Below, one piece after another: positions 53,404 through 61,926 of a stretch of DNA of 64,000 bases. The DNA comes from Verrucomicrobiota bacterium. Lineage in GTDB: Bacteria; Verrucomicrobiota; Verrucomicrobiia; Limisphaerales; JAHDYP01. Under the pieces are notes generated by a model. It was given only the letters and a program-made list of their open reading frames with translations. It did no database searches and was not told where the DNA came from. The stretch is from the NCBI GenBank assembly GCA_023383055.1, contig JAHDYP010000004.1:15878-79877 (forward strand), read 5' to 3'. Position 1 is the stretch's first letter. Each line of letters opens with the position of its first letter. A program made the position numbers and the translations under genes.

Positions 53404-54426
53404 TCAGCGGGATATGGACAATTTCCCCTGCCAGCCGCGTTCGGGCGCCTGCCCGCCCAGGGCGCGCGCGACCGTGGTGATGTTGTGATCGAGCATCCCG
53501 AGGTAGGTCCCCTCGTAGCTGCCTTCCGCCCCCATCGCATCCGAATACAGTTCACCCCCCACGCGCAGGGCCTTTCCCCGCGATTGCACCCCTTGCGCCA
53601 GCGCCTCGATGTTCCGGGGCGAGACGCTCGACTCAACGAACACGGCGCGGACCTCCCGCTCGACAATGTAATCCACCAGCTCGTTGATCCGCTGTAGACC
53701 CGCTTCGCTCTCGGTGCTCAGTCCCTGCACCCCCATTACTTCTAAACCGAACGCGCGCCCAAAATAGTTGAACGCATCGTGAGAACTGATCAATACCCGG
53801 CTCGACTCGGGAACGGTCGCCAGCACCTGCCGGCCATAGGCCGCCAGCGCTTCGCAGCGCTTCGCGTAATCGGCCGCATTACGACGGTAAAGCTCCGCAT
53901 TCGCCGGATCGTACTCCGCCAGCGTCCGACTCACCGCCTCGACCGCCTTCGCCCACGCCATCGGATCCATCCAGACATGCGGATCGTAATGGCCCCGCAT
54001 CTCCTCCGGCTCGAGCAGATACTGCTCCTCGATCGACTCGGTGACCGCCTGGACCGGCTTGGTGCGCGCGATCTTGATGAGCGTGTCCGCCATCTTCCCC
54101 TCGAGCATCAAGCCCGCATAGAAAATCACGTCCGCCCGCATCATCGCCGCCACATCGTCCCTCGTCGGCTTGTAAAGGTGCGGATCCACCCCCGCTCCCA
54201 TGATCCCGGTAACAGTCGCCTTTTCACCCGCCACCTGTCGCACAATGTCGGTGACCATCCCCACCGTGGTGGTGATCTGGTAGGGATAGGCTTTCGGCGC
54301 GGCCTTGGCGGTCGCGGGGATCAAAAGAGCCAGGGCAACTCCGAGCAGGTGGCGAACCCTACGGCGGGAGGACGATGAAGACCGGCCAGGAACACTTTGA
54401 CAGCAATAGCTCACTATTTTGAACAC
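53404..54426 (-). CDS. Metal ABC transporter substrate-binding protein
   Basis: 340 residues, cluster A-I (ZnuA/MntC/PsaA) binding protein with a signal peptide (VRHLLGVALALLIPATAKAAP) after a charged leader. The start is a GTG at 54426. Metal ligands are visible: GVDPHLYKPTRDD (first His), DPHVWMDPMAWAKAV (second His), HDAFNYFGRAFGL and the late VFVESSVSPRNIEAL region (acidic ligand). No histidine-rich loop follows, so Mn/Fe is somewhat more likely than Zn, though this is not decisive. First gene of the importer operon, divergent from dtxR. Confidence 0.93.
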   Translation of the reverse strand: MFKIVSYCCQSVPGRSSSSSRRRVRHLLGVALALLIPATAKAAPKAYPYQITTTVGMVTDIVRQVAGEKATVTGIMGAGVDPHLYKPTRDDVAAMMRADVIFYAGLMLEGKMADTLIKIARTKPVQAVTESIEEQYLLEPEEMRGHYDPHVWMDPMAWAKAVEAVSRTLAEYDPANAELYRRNAADYAKRCEALAAYGRQVLATVPESSRVLISSHDAFNYFGRAFGLEVMGVQGLSTESEAGLQRINELVDYIVEREVRAVFVESSVSPRNIEALAQGVQSRGKALRVGGELYSDAMGAEGSYEGTYLGMLDHNITTVARALGGQAPERGWQGKLSISR

Positions 54427-54431
54427 TCAAA
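54418..54431. promoter_or_regulatory. Candidate DtxR/MntR operator palindrome
   Basis: TTTGAACACTCAAA is a palindrome with 5-bp arms (TTTGA/TCAAA) at the start of the binding-protein gene and about 75 bp before the regulator start. The divergent layout and the AT-rich surroundings (ATTGGAATAGACC) fit a shared operator, but the sequence does not match a known DtxR or MntR box well. Confidence 0.35.
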
Positions 54432-54506
54432 TTGGAATAGACCATACATCAAAACTTGTCAAGCGACTCCCTTTCTGACTACCTTCGCCCACTTGTTCTA
54501 CCGCCC

Positions 54507-55211
54507 ATGGCCACCCGCACCGTCGAAGATTACATCAAACGCATCTACCTCGAACAGCAGGCCGGACTCGAACTCGTCCCCTTCGGCCGCCTCGCCTCCG
54601 CCATGGATGTCGTCCCCGGCACCGTCACCACCATGGTCAAGGCCCTCGCCGATTCCGGCCTCGTCGGCTACGAACCGCGCCAGGGCGTGCGCCTCACCCC
54701 CGCCGGCGAAATGCTCGCCCTCCATGTCCTGCGCCGACATCGCCTGATCGAGCTCTTCCTCGTCCGCGTGTTGAGGTTCGATTGGTCCGAAGTCCACGAC
54801 GAAGCGGAGGAACTCGAGCACGCCGTCTCCGAACGTCTGATCGAACGGATCGATGAACTCCTGGGCCGGCCCGGATACGACCCCCATGGCGATCCCATCC
54901 CCGACGCCACCGGCCGGGTCGCCCAGCGCAACCTCGAGTCGCTCAGTTCGGCCCGCTCCAGCGGACGGGGCACGATCGCACGCATTGCCGATCAGGATCC
55001 GGAGTTCCTGCGCTATGCGACCGATCGCGGACTGATCCCGGGAGCGGTCCTGACGGTCGAAAGTGTCGATCCCATCGGCGAATCGATCCGGCTGGTCGTC
55101 GGCGACCGATCGCTCACCCTCGGCCGAACCGCCGCCGCCAAAATCCTCGTCGCCTGGGCATCACCTCTGGGGTCAGATCTCGATCGGGTTGACGCAGGCA
55201 CCAACGGCTGA
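54507..55211 (+). CDS. DtxR/MntR-family metal-dependent repressor
   Basis: About 234 residues with the three DtxR modules: winged helix (MATRTVEDYIKRIYLEQQAG, LVPFGRLASAMDVVPGTVTTMVKALADSGLV), metal-binding/dimerisation domain (RRHRLIELFLVRVLRFDWSEVHDEAEELEH, then GRPGYDPHGDPIPD) and an SH3/FeoA-like C-terminal domain (RGTIARIADQDPEFLRY). The ligands of both metal sites are kept. I prefer the ATG at 54507; a TTG at 54456 is an alternative. The last 15 or so codons derive from an inserted transposase remnant (from 55170). It is divergent from the metal importer operon and almost certainly represses it when Mn or Fe is plentiful. Confidence 0.92.
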   Translation: MATRTVEDYIKRIYLEQQAGLELVPFGRLASAMDVVPGTVTTMVKALADSGLVGYEPRQGVRLTPAGEMLALHVLRRHRLIELFLVRVLRFDWSEVHDEAEELEHAVSERLIERIDELLGRPGYDPHGDPIPDATGRVAQRNLESLSSARSSGRGTIARIADQDPEFLRYATDRGLIPGAVLTVESVDPIGESIRLVVGDRSLTLGRTAAAKILVAWASPLGSDLDRVDAGTNG

Positions 55212-55452
55212 AGTGGTGGCGGAACGGCTGACGACGCTGCGAAACTGGAAGTGGAATTCCTATCCCGCCTACGCCGGTTATGTGGCGGCGCCGGATTGGC
55301 TGACTTGCCGCGTCTTGGGATCCTTGTGCGGGGGGCGGACCCTTCGGGAGCGGCAGTCGGCCGCTTCGGCCGGCGACTCGAGAAAGACCGCAAACTGGCG
55401 GGTCTGCTGGCTCGAGTGGAAGCCCAATCGCCACATGTCGAGATCTGACCCC
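55170..55452. mobile_element. RAYT/IS200-like transposase remnant with inverted ends
   Basis: GGGGTCAGATCTCG (55170-55183) and its perfect reverse complement (55439-55452) bound a 283-bp unit. Inside, a plus-strand frame reads VVAERLTTLRNWKWNSYPAYAGYVAAPDWLTC, the familiar C-terminal part of REP-associated transposases, then frameshifts and stops. Only this C-terminal fragment remains. Its left end has replaced the native 3' end of the dtxR gene. Confidence 0.7.
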
Positions 55453-55514
55453 CATCCGACAATCTGACCCGAAAGTAATTGCTTATTTACAGGATTAGCG
55501 GAATACCTTCTACG

Positions 55515-56240
55515 ATGGCTACTATCAACGAAATCGCTCCCGATCTGTTTCGTCTCTCCATCTACGTGCCGGAGTTCGACATGCAGTTTAATCACTTCCT
55601 CGTGCGCGACGAGGAGCCGCTGCTCTTCCACGCGGGGTTTAAAAAGATGTTCCCGCTCCTGAGGGAATCCGTCGCCACCTTGATCGATCCCTCGAAGCTC
55701 CGCCATATCGCCTGGAGCCACTTTGAATCCGACGAATGCGGCGCGCTTAACGACTGGCTGCAAGTCGCGCCCCAGGCACAGGCGGTCTGCACCATGGTGG
55801 GCAAGCTGGTCAGTGTGGACGATTTCGCTATCCGCCCGGCGCGCGGCATGACCGCCGACGATGTCCTGACCACAGGCAAGTACCGGTTCCGATTCCACCG
55901 CTCGCCGCACATCCCGCACGGTTGGGACGCCGGTGTGTTGTTTGAGGAGGAGTGCAAGACCCTCTTCTGTTCGGATCTGTTTCATCATTTCGGCGATGTT
56001 GCGCCTGTGACTTCGTCTGATCTGATTGAACCGACTCGAAAGGCCATGCGGCAAATGCAGCAAGGCCCGCTGGCCGGTTACATGCCCTACACGAAGCAGA
56101 CCGAAGGAGTTTTGCGGGCATTGGCCGATTCGAAGCCTGAAATGCTGGCCGTGATGCACGGCTCGTCCTATCGGGGCCCGTGTGCGGGAATGCTCCAGGA
56201 GCTTGCGGGAGTGATCAAGGCTACCTTCGACCAAGCCTAG
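55515..56240 (+). CDS. Metallo-beta-lactamase-fold protein (diiron, ODP-like)
   Basis: 241 residues; I chose the ATG at 55515. The MBL fold has the pattern of oxygen-binding diiron proteins (ODP/flavodiiron type): FNHFLVRDEEPLLFHAG, AWSHFESDECGALNDW (HxExDE ligand set), a mid HGWDAGVLFEEECKTLFCSDLFHHFGD and the terminal MHGSSYRGPC. There is no flavodoxin domain, so it would sense or reduce O2 or NO only with a partner, or act as a plain hydrolase. The third-position Glu in the motif, where many MBLs have His, supports the ODP-like assignment. It stands alone after the transposase remnant. Confidence 0.8.
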   Translation: MATINEIAPDLFRLSIYVPEFDMQFNHFLVRDEEPLLFHAGFKKMFPLLRESVATLIDPSKLRHIAWSHFESDECGALNDWLQVAPQAQAVCTMVGKLVSVDDFAIRPARGMTADDVLTTGKYRFRFHRSPHIPHGWDAGVLFEEECKTLFCSDLFHHFGDVAPVTSSDLIEPTRKAMRQMQQGPLAGYMPYTKQTEGVLRALADSKPEMLAVMHGSSYRGPCAGMLQELAGVIKATFDQA

Positions 56241-56265
56241 GCTTTGGGGTCAGCCCCCAACGGTT

Positions 56266-56874
56266 CTACCGGCCATCGCCCGGCTGGCCGAACATTTCGA
56301 TCGCGGCTTTGCCCACGCTCTGGGTATCCGCGAACGCATAGGCCGCGACGACCACGGTGCCGACCACCGGCAGGCTCATCCGCTGGAGCAACCGTCCCAA
56401 CAGCCCGCTCGAGGCTTTCCGGGAAATAACCCGCTCGCCGACGCGCACCGCAACATCGCGCACCACCTGGCTCGTGGCGTGTTTGAACAGGCACTTGGTC
56501 AGGTGCTCCCGGTTCAGCGTGGCGCACTGCCCGAACGCCCCGGCGATATCGGCCACCATCTGCGCCTGAATCCGCCAGACCATCACCAGGTCGGGGAACA
56601 GGGTCACCAACCCCAGCGGCCCGGGCGGCAATGCCAGACTGCCGGACACCGTGGCCGCCTTCACCGAAGCCGACTGGATGATCTCCTGCGCGCGGACTTG
56701 CGGATTCGGATGGCGCGGCTCGCGGCTGGGGGGCACCCAGAGCACCGAGGCTTGAAACATCCGGCCCAAACGTTCGCGCACGATTCGCGCCCGCAGCCCG
56801 AGGTCGGGCCACAGAGTCTCGAACACCCGAAATGCGTCTCGTGCCTGCTCCGCGGTAAATCGTGCCTGGTTCAT
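56266..56874 (-). CDS. EcsC-like/DUF697-type membrane-associated protein
   Basis: 202 residues with no signal peptide. The middle carries a glycine-rich hydrophobic helix pair (VKAATVSGSLALPPGPLGLVTLFPDLVMVWRIQAQMVADIAGAFG) and a second one near the end (MSLPVVGTVVVAAYAFADTQSVGKAA), the layout of EcsC and DUF697 domains, which associate with membranes and with GTPases. Its neighbour, divergently transcribed from 57069, has the same helix type, so the two may form a complex. Exact function unknown. Confidence 0.6.
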   Translation of the reverse strand: MNQARFTAEQARDAFRVFETLWPDLGLRARIVRERLGRMFQASVLWVPPSREPRHPNPQVRAQEIIQSASVKAATVSGSLALPPGPLGLVTLFPDLVMVWRIQAQMVADIAGAFGQCATLNREHLTKCLFKHATSQVVRDVAVRVGERVISRKASSGLLGRLLQRMSLPVVGTVVVAAYAFADTQSVGKAAIEMFGQPGDGR

Positions 56875-57068
56875 ACGGCTGCTTTCGGTCCGTCGCCCGG
56901 AATGTTCCGAGCCGGCGCCCTTCCGTCAACCCCAAGCTTTGGCTCGAGTGCCGCCGAAACCGTCGGTCAACCCGCCAGGGCCACGCGCGCTGTAGAACGA
57001 GGATCCGCTCACACTCTTCGCTTTCCTCTTGCTTGTGAGTCGGCTCCAGCTGGTGTACTTGTCCCAGC

Positions 57069-58049
57069 ATGACACTCGAAATAGCCCGGCCCGAGCAGAA
57101 CGCACTCCTGACCATCGCCTTGATGGCGGCGTTCGCCGACGGCGGCAAGAGCGATCTCGAACGCGCGGAAGTGAAACGCATCGCCGAAAGCCTGCCGACA
57201 GGCGACATCAACCCGGCCGCGCTCTACCAGCGGGTGCTCCTCCGGCGACCCACCGCCGTCGAAGCCGCCGCCCCCCTCACCACCCCGGCGCTCTGCCAAC
57301 TGGCTTATGAAATCGCCGTCGGCGTCTGCGAGGCCGACGACCGCCTCAACCCGGCTGAAACCGCTTTTCTTGCCGAGCTCCGCCAGGCTCTCGGGATTGA
57401 CCCGCCGGCCGCCGACGCCATCCAGGAACAGGCCGACGCGGTCGCCCTGGCGCCGTTGACCGCGCCGGCCGTGGCCACCGGTCCCGTACCGCCGGTGCTC
57501 TCGGCCCGACAGCCCGATGCCGATCTGGACCGCATGATTCTCAACTATTCGATCTTGAACGGCGCGCTCGAACTGCTGCCCGAATCGCTCGCCACCATGG
57601 CCATCGTCCCGCTGCAGATGAAAATGGTCTATCGCGTCGGCAAGCATCACGGCTACGAACTCGACCGCCGTCACATCACCGAGTTGCTCGGCGCCGCCGG
57701 CGTCGGGCTCACCTCGCAGGTCGTCGAAGGCTTTGCCCGGAAACTCCTGGGCGGTCTGTTGGGCAAGGTCACCGGCGGCCTGGGTCGCCGCACGGGAAAT
57801 CAGCTGGCCAGCTCCGCCATGTCCTTCGCCAGCACCTACGCCCTCGGCCAACTGGCCCAGCGTTACTACGCCGGCGGACGCCAACTCAGCGCGCTGCAGC
57901 TCAGGGATCTTTTCACCTCGTTGGCCGGGCAGGGCCAGTCCCTCCACGACCGTTACGCGGGCGAAATCCAACAACGCGCCCGCAGCCTCAACCCGGCCCA
58001 ACTGCTGAGCCTCGTGCGCGGCCAACCGCAGAGCGATGTTGCGCCTTGA
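57069..58049 (+). CDS. TerB-like/DUF697-like two-domain protein
   Basis: 326 residues. The N-terminal third is TerB-like, all-helical with acidic repeats (LLTIALMAAFADGGKSDLERAEVKRIAES, VGVCEADDRLNPAETAFLAELRQALG; each has the TerB D-G-x...E pattern). After a Pro/Ala linker the C-terminal half has the helix pair seen in DUF697/EcsC proteins (ALELLPESLATMAIVPLQMKMVYRVGKHHG, GFARKLLGGLLGKVTGGLGRRTGNQLASSAMSFASTYALGQLAQRYY). TerB domains bind metal ions and join stress or tellurite complexes. It is divergent from the EcsC-like gene across 194 bp. Confidence 0.65.
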   Translation: MTLEIARPEQNALLTIALMAAFADGGKSDLERAEVKRIAESLPTGDINPAALYQRVLLRRPTAVEAAAPLTTPALCQLAYEIAVGVCEADDRLNPAETAFLAELRQALGIDPPAADAIQEQADAVALAPLTAPAVATGPVPPVLSARQPDADLDRMILNYSILNGALELLPESLATMAIVPLQMKMVYRVGKHHGYELDRRHITELLGAAGVGLTSQVVEGFARKLLGGLLGKVTGGLGRRTGNQLASSAMSFASTYALGQLAQRYYAGGRQLSALQLRDLFTSLAGQGQSLHDRYAGEIQQRARSLNPAQLLSLVRGQPQSDVAP

Positions 58050-58088
58050 GCTCAGGCCCCGAGATCGGCCTACTCGGCTCGAATTCTG

Positions 58089-61000
58089 ATGCGGCAGCCA
58101 CCTACCAACGGACAGGCCACCCTGATCTGGCCGGGACCGATCCACCGGCGAGGCCGGCTCATCCGGTTGGCCCCGATCGCTTGGTCCGTGGTGATCGGCT
58201 TAGGTTTCGGGCTGAGCGAGCCTGACGCCGCCGGCGCGGGGGCAACCGATCCCGATCCCCTGGTCAGGGCGCTCGAGGTTGCGCCCTCCGCGCGCCCGGG
58301 ATTCACCCGCATGACCCCGGCCCAAACCGGGATCGCTTTCACCAACCTGCTCGCCGAATCGCGTTACCTGACCAACCAGATCTATCTGAACGGGTCGGGT
58401 CTGGCCCTGGGCGATGTGGACGGCGACGGCCGGTGCGACCTTTACTTCTGCGGGTTGGACGGTTCCAACGCGCTGTATCGCAACCTCGGCGGCTGGCGTT
58501 TCACCAATATCACCGCCAGCGCCGGCGTGGCTTGCGAGGGCCAGGCTTCGACCGGGGCGGTGCTGGTCGATATCGATGGTGACCACGACCTGGACCTGTT
58601 GGTGAACGGCGTGGGAGTCGGCACGCGGCTCTTCCTGGGCGATGGCAAAGGGCGCTTCCACGAAGCGACGGAAAGCTCCGGTCTGCTGCGCCGCGGCGGC
58701 AGCACGTCGCTGGCGTTGGCGGACATCGACGGCGACGGCGATCTCGATCTGTACGTGGCCAACTATCGGAGCACCACCTTGCGTGACGAACCCAACACCC
58801 GCTTCCGCGCCAGCACCATCAGCAACCAACTCCAGGTCGTCGCCGTCAACGGCCGGCCCACCACCGAACCGGACCTCGTCGGCCGCTTCACCATCGATCC
58901 GGTCCATGGCATCCTCGAACATGGCGAGGCGGATCTCCTTTACCGCAACCTCGGCAACGGCAGATTCGAGCCGGTGGACTGGACCGGCGGGACTTTCCTG
59001 GACGACGCGGGCCGTCCGGCCGGGGTCCCCTACGACTGGACACTCTCGGCCATGTTCCGCGATTTCAACCAGGATGGCGCGCCCGATCTGTTCGTCTGCA
59101 GCGATTTTCAGTCGGAGGATCGACTCTGGCTCAACGACGGTCAGGGCCGGTTCCGGCGGTCTCCGGCCATGGCCCTGCGCCATATGAGCCTGTTCACGAT
59201 GGGTCTCGATGTCGCCGACGTCGATCGGGACGGGCACGATGATTTCTTCGCGGCCGACATGCTGAGCCGGCAACACGATCTGCGCATGGTCCAGCTCGGC
59301 TATTTCAATCCCTTCATGCGCTCCGCCGGCCGCATCGACAGTTGCCCCCAATACTCCCGCAACATGCTCTTCTGGAACCGCGGCGACGGCACCTATACCG
59401 AAGTGGCGCAATTGGCCGGCGTCGAAGCCTCCGACTGGACCTGGAGCCCGGTGTTTCTCGACGTGGACGGCGACGGGTTCGAAGATCTGCTCACCGTCAC
59501 CGGCCACGCCCGGGACGCGCAGAACATCGACGTCGCCCGCCAGATCGACGATCAGCTCCGCGGCCGCACCGTCTCGGCCCTCGAACATCTCACTCTGCGG
59601 CGCATGTTCCCGCCGTTGCACACGCCGAACTTCGCGTTTCGCAACCGGGGCGATCTGACGTTCGAAGAACGGGGATCGGCCTGGGGATTCGACGCGACCG
59701 AGATCTCGCAAGGGATTGCCCTCGGCGACCTCGATGGCGATGGCGACCTGGACGTGGCCATCAACTGCCTCAACGCGGGACCGTTGCTTTACCGGAACAA
59801 ATGCGCCGCGCCCCGGGTCGCGGTGCGCCTCCGCGGCCAACCCGGCAACACCGGCGGCGTCGGGGCGCGCATCGTTCTGCGGGGCGGCGCGGTGCCGTTC
59901 CAATCCCAGGAAATGATCAGCGGCGGCCGTTATCTCTCGAGCGACGATCTCCTGCGCGTATTTGCCGCCGGCAATGCCACGAACCGGATGTCACTCGAAG
60001 TCCAGTGGCGCGGCGGACGCACCACCGTGGTGCCGGACGTCCGCGCCAATCAACTCCACGTGATCCGCGAACCGGCAACGGCCGCTCCCGCGCGATCCCC
60101 GCTTCCGGAGCCCGCTCCGTGGTTTGTCGAAGCCGGCCCCGGTGAGCCGGCCCATGTCGATCCGGTTTACGACGACTTCCAGCGACAACCGCTTTTGCCT
60201 CATGCCTTGAGCCAACTGGGGCCCGGCGTGGGCTGGTACGACCTCGACGGCGACGGCCGCGATGAACTGGTCGTCGGCAGCGGCCAGACCGGCCGGCTCT
60301 CGGTCTGGCGACACGCGCCCGCCACCGGCTTCGTCCCGGCGCGACAGGCCGCGCTTCGCTTCGTCGCGGACCACGACCAGACAACGATTCTCGGCTGGCA
60401 ACGGTTTCCCGGGCGGCGCGGGCTGTTGATCGGGGTGGCGAATTACGAGGAAGGCCTGGGACCCGCCGTCCGGCTGACCGATCCCTCGGCCAACAGCCTC
60501 AGCGAGGTGCTGGGCGGACAAGCCTCGAGCCCGGGTCCCCTGGCCCTTGGCGATTGGGATGGCGACGGCGACCTGGACCTGTTCGTGGGAGGACGCGTGG
60601 TGCCGGGACGTTATCCGGAGCCGGCCTCCTCGATCCTGCTGGTCAATGAAGGGAATGACTTTCCGCTCGCCTCCAACCAGGCCCTCGATCGGTGCGGCCT
60701 GGTCAGCGGCGCCCTCTGGTCGGACCTGGACGGCGACGGTTATCCCGAGCTGGTCCTCGCTTGCGAATGGGGTCCGATCCGCGTTTACCGGCGGGAGGCA
60801 GGGCGTTTGCGCGAGATCACCGATCGACTCGGGTTGTCGCGGTATGCCGGCTGGTGGAACAGCGTGCACGCGGGCGACTTCGATGGAGACGGCCGGCTCG
60901 ATCTGGTTGCCGGGAATTGGGGGCGCAACACGCGCTACCAAAGTTCCCTCAACCAGCCCGCCCGCGTCTATTACGGCGACCTCGACGGGGACGACGCGCC

Positions 61001-61889
61001 CGAGATCATCGAGGCCTATTTCGCGCCGGAGCTGGGCAAGCTGGTGCCCTGGCGGGATTGGGAGACCTTGTCCAAAAGCATCCCCTCGATCGTGGAACGG
61101 TTCGATAGCTTCACCGCGTTCAGTCAGGCGAGCGTGGCGGACATTCTCGGATCGCAGATCGACCAGATGCGCGAGTTGTCAGTGAACACCGCGGAGAGCA
61201 TGGTTTTCCTGAACCGCGGCGATCGGTTCGAAGCGCGGCCGCTGCCGATCGAGGCGCAGGTCTCCCCCGTGTTCGGCATCACCGTGGGCGACTTCGACGG
61301 CGACGGCCACGAAGACCTCGTCGTCTGCCAGAACTTCTTCCGGGTATCGGCTGACGTATCCCGCCATGATGGCGGCCGCGGCCTCTGGCTGCGCGGCGAT
61401 GGCCAGGGCGGTTTCCACCCGGTGCCGGGAGCCGAGTGCGGGATCGCCGTCTATGGCGAGGGCCGCGGCCTGGCGGCAGCCGATTTCGACCAGGACGGCC
61501 GGCTCGACCTCGCGGTCGGCCAGAACTCGAACCGCACACTCGTCTACCGCAACGTTCGCGGGCGTCCCGGACTTCGAGTGCGGCTCGATGGCCCTCCGGG
61601 CAACCCGGAGTCGGTGGGGGCGGTGGTTCGATTGGTGAACGCGGCCGGACAAATGGGGCCGGCCCGCGAAGTGCACGCCGGCAGCGGCTACTGGTCACAG
61701 GACAGCAGCACCCTGGTCCTGGCCGTGGCGGGCGCAGGTGAGGCGCAGGCCATTCAGGTGCGGTGGCCCGGAGGCAAATCCACTCGCAGCAATATCCCCC
61801 CGGGCGCGAGCGAAATCCGCGTGACGCGTGATGGAAGTGTCGTGCCCGGCGCCGCCTTTGGTCTTGTTCCCGCCGGGGGCCCTCGCTAA
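58089..61889 (+). CDS. Giant secreted FG-GAP/ASPIC-UnbV repeat protein
   Basis: 1266 residues, exported (APIAWSVVIGLGFGLSEPDAAGA signal). I count about 14 D-x-[DN]-x-DG-type calcium loops (for example DVDGDGRCDL, DIDGDGDLDL, DVDRDGHDDF, DFDGDGRLDL) and two ASPIC/UnbV domains: one at about residues 575-665 (RVAVRLRGQPGNTGGVGARI, RYLSSDDLLR) and one at about 1160-1245 (GLRVRLDGPPGNPESVGAVV, GSGYWSQDSSTLV). So two CRTAC1-like FG-GAP/ASPIC units are joined end to end, a duplication or fusion. The protein is probably a calcium-stabilised surface adhesin or glycan-contact scaffold. The SSS symporter starts 37 bases downstream, suggesting they are used together. Confidence 0.92.
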   Translation: MRQPPTNGQATLIWPGPIHRRGRLIRLAPIAWSVVIGLGFGLSEPDAAGAGATDPDPLVRALEVAPSARPGFTRMTPAQTGIAFTNLLAESRYLTNQIYLNGSGLALGDVDGDGRCDLYFCGLDGSNALYRNLGGWRFTNITASAGVACEGQASTGAVLVDIDGDHDLDLLVNGVGVGTRLFLGDGKGRFHEATESSGLLRRGGSTSLALADIDGDGDLDLYVANYRSTTLRDEPNTRFRASTISNQLQVVAVNGRPTTEPDLVGRFTIDPVHGILEHGEADLLYRNLGNGRFEPVDWTGGTFLDDAGRPAGVPYDWTLSAMFRDFNQDGAPDLFVCSDFQSEDRLWLNDGQGRFRRSPAMALRHMSLFTMGLDVADVDRDGHDDFFAADMLSRQHDLRMVQLGYFNPFMRSAGRIDSCPQYSRNMLFWNRGDGTYTEVAQLAGVEASDWTWSPVFLDVDGDGFEDLLTVTGHARDAQNIDVARQIDDQLRGRTVSALEHLTLRRMFPPLHTPNFAFRNRGDLTFEERGSAWGFDATEISQGIALGDLDGDGDLDVAINCLNAGPLLYRNKCAAPRVAVRLRGQPGNTGGVGARIVLRGGAVPFQSQEMISGGRYLSSDDLLRVFAAGNATNRMSLEVQWRGGRTTVVPDVRANQLHVIREPATAAPARSPLPEPAPWFVEAGPGEPAHVDPVYDDFQRQPLLPHALSQLGPGVGWYDLDGDGRDELVVGSGQTGRLSVWRHAPATGFVPARQAALRFVADHDQTTILGWQRFPGRRGLLIGVANYEEGLGPAVRLTDPSANSLSEVLGGQASSPGPLALGDWDGDGDLDLFVGGRVVPGRYPEPASSILLVNEGNDFPLASNQALDRCGLVSGALWSDLDGDGYPELVLACEWGPIRVYRREAGRLREITDRLGLSRYAGWWNSVHAGDFDGDGRLDLVAGNWGRNTRYQSSLNQPARVYYGDLDGDDAPEIIEAYFAPELGKLVPWRDWETLSKSIPSIVERFDSFTAFSQASVADILGSQIDQMRELSVNTAESMVFLNRGDRFEARPLPIEAQVSPVFGITVGDFDGDGHEDLVVCQNFFRVSADVSRHDGGRGLWLRGDGQGGFHPVPGAECGIAVYGEGRGLAAADFDQDGRLDLAVGQNSNRTLVYRNVRGRPGLRVRLDGPPGNPESVGAVVRLVNAAGQMGPAREVHAGSGYWSQDSSTLVLAVAGAGEAQAIQVRWPGGKSTRSNIPPGASEIRVTRDGSVVPGAAFGLVPAGGPR

Positions 61890-61926
61890 TCTCCGCGCAC
61901 AACCAAGCGGCGACCACGCCTCAGCC

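Noticed and set aside
58200..59903. 567-codon frame antisense to the FG-GAP protein
   Set aside because: Repeated Asp-Gly codons give a long reverse frame; no motif supports it.
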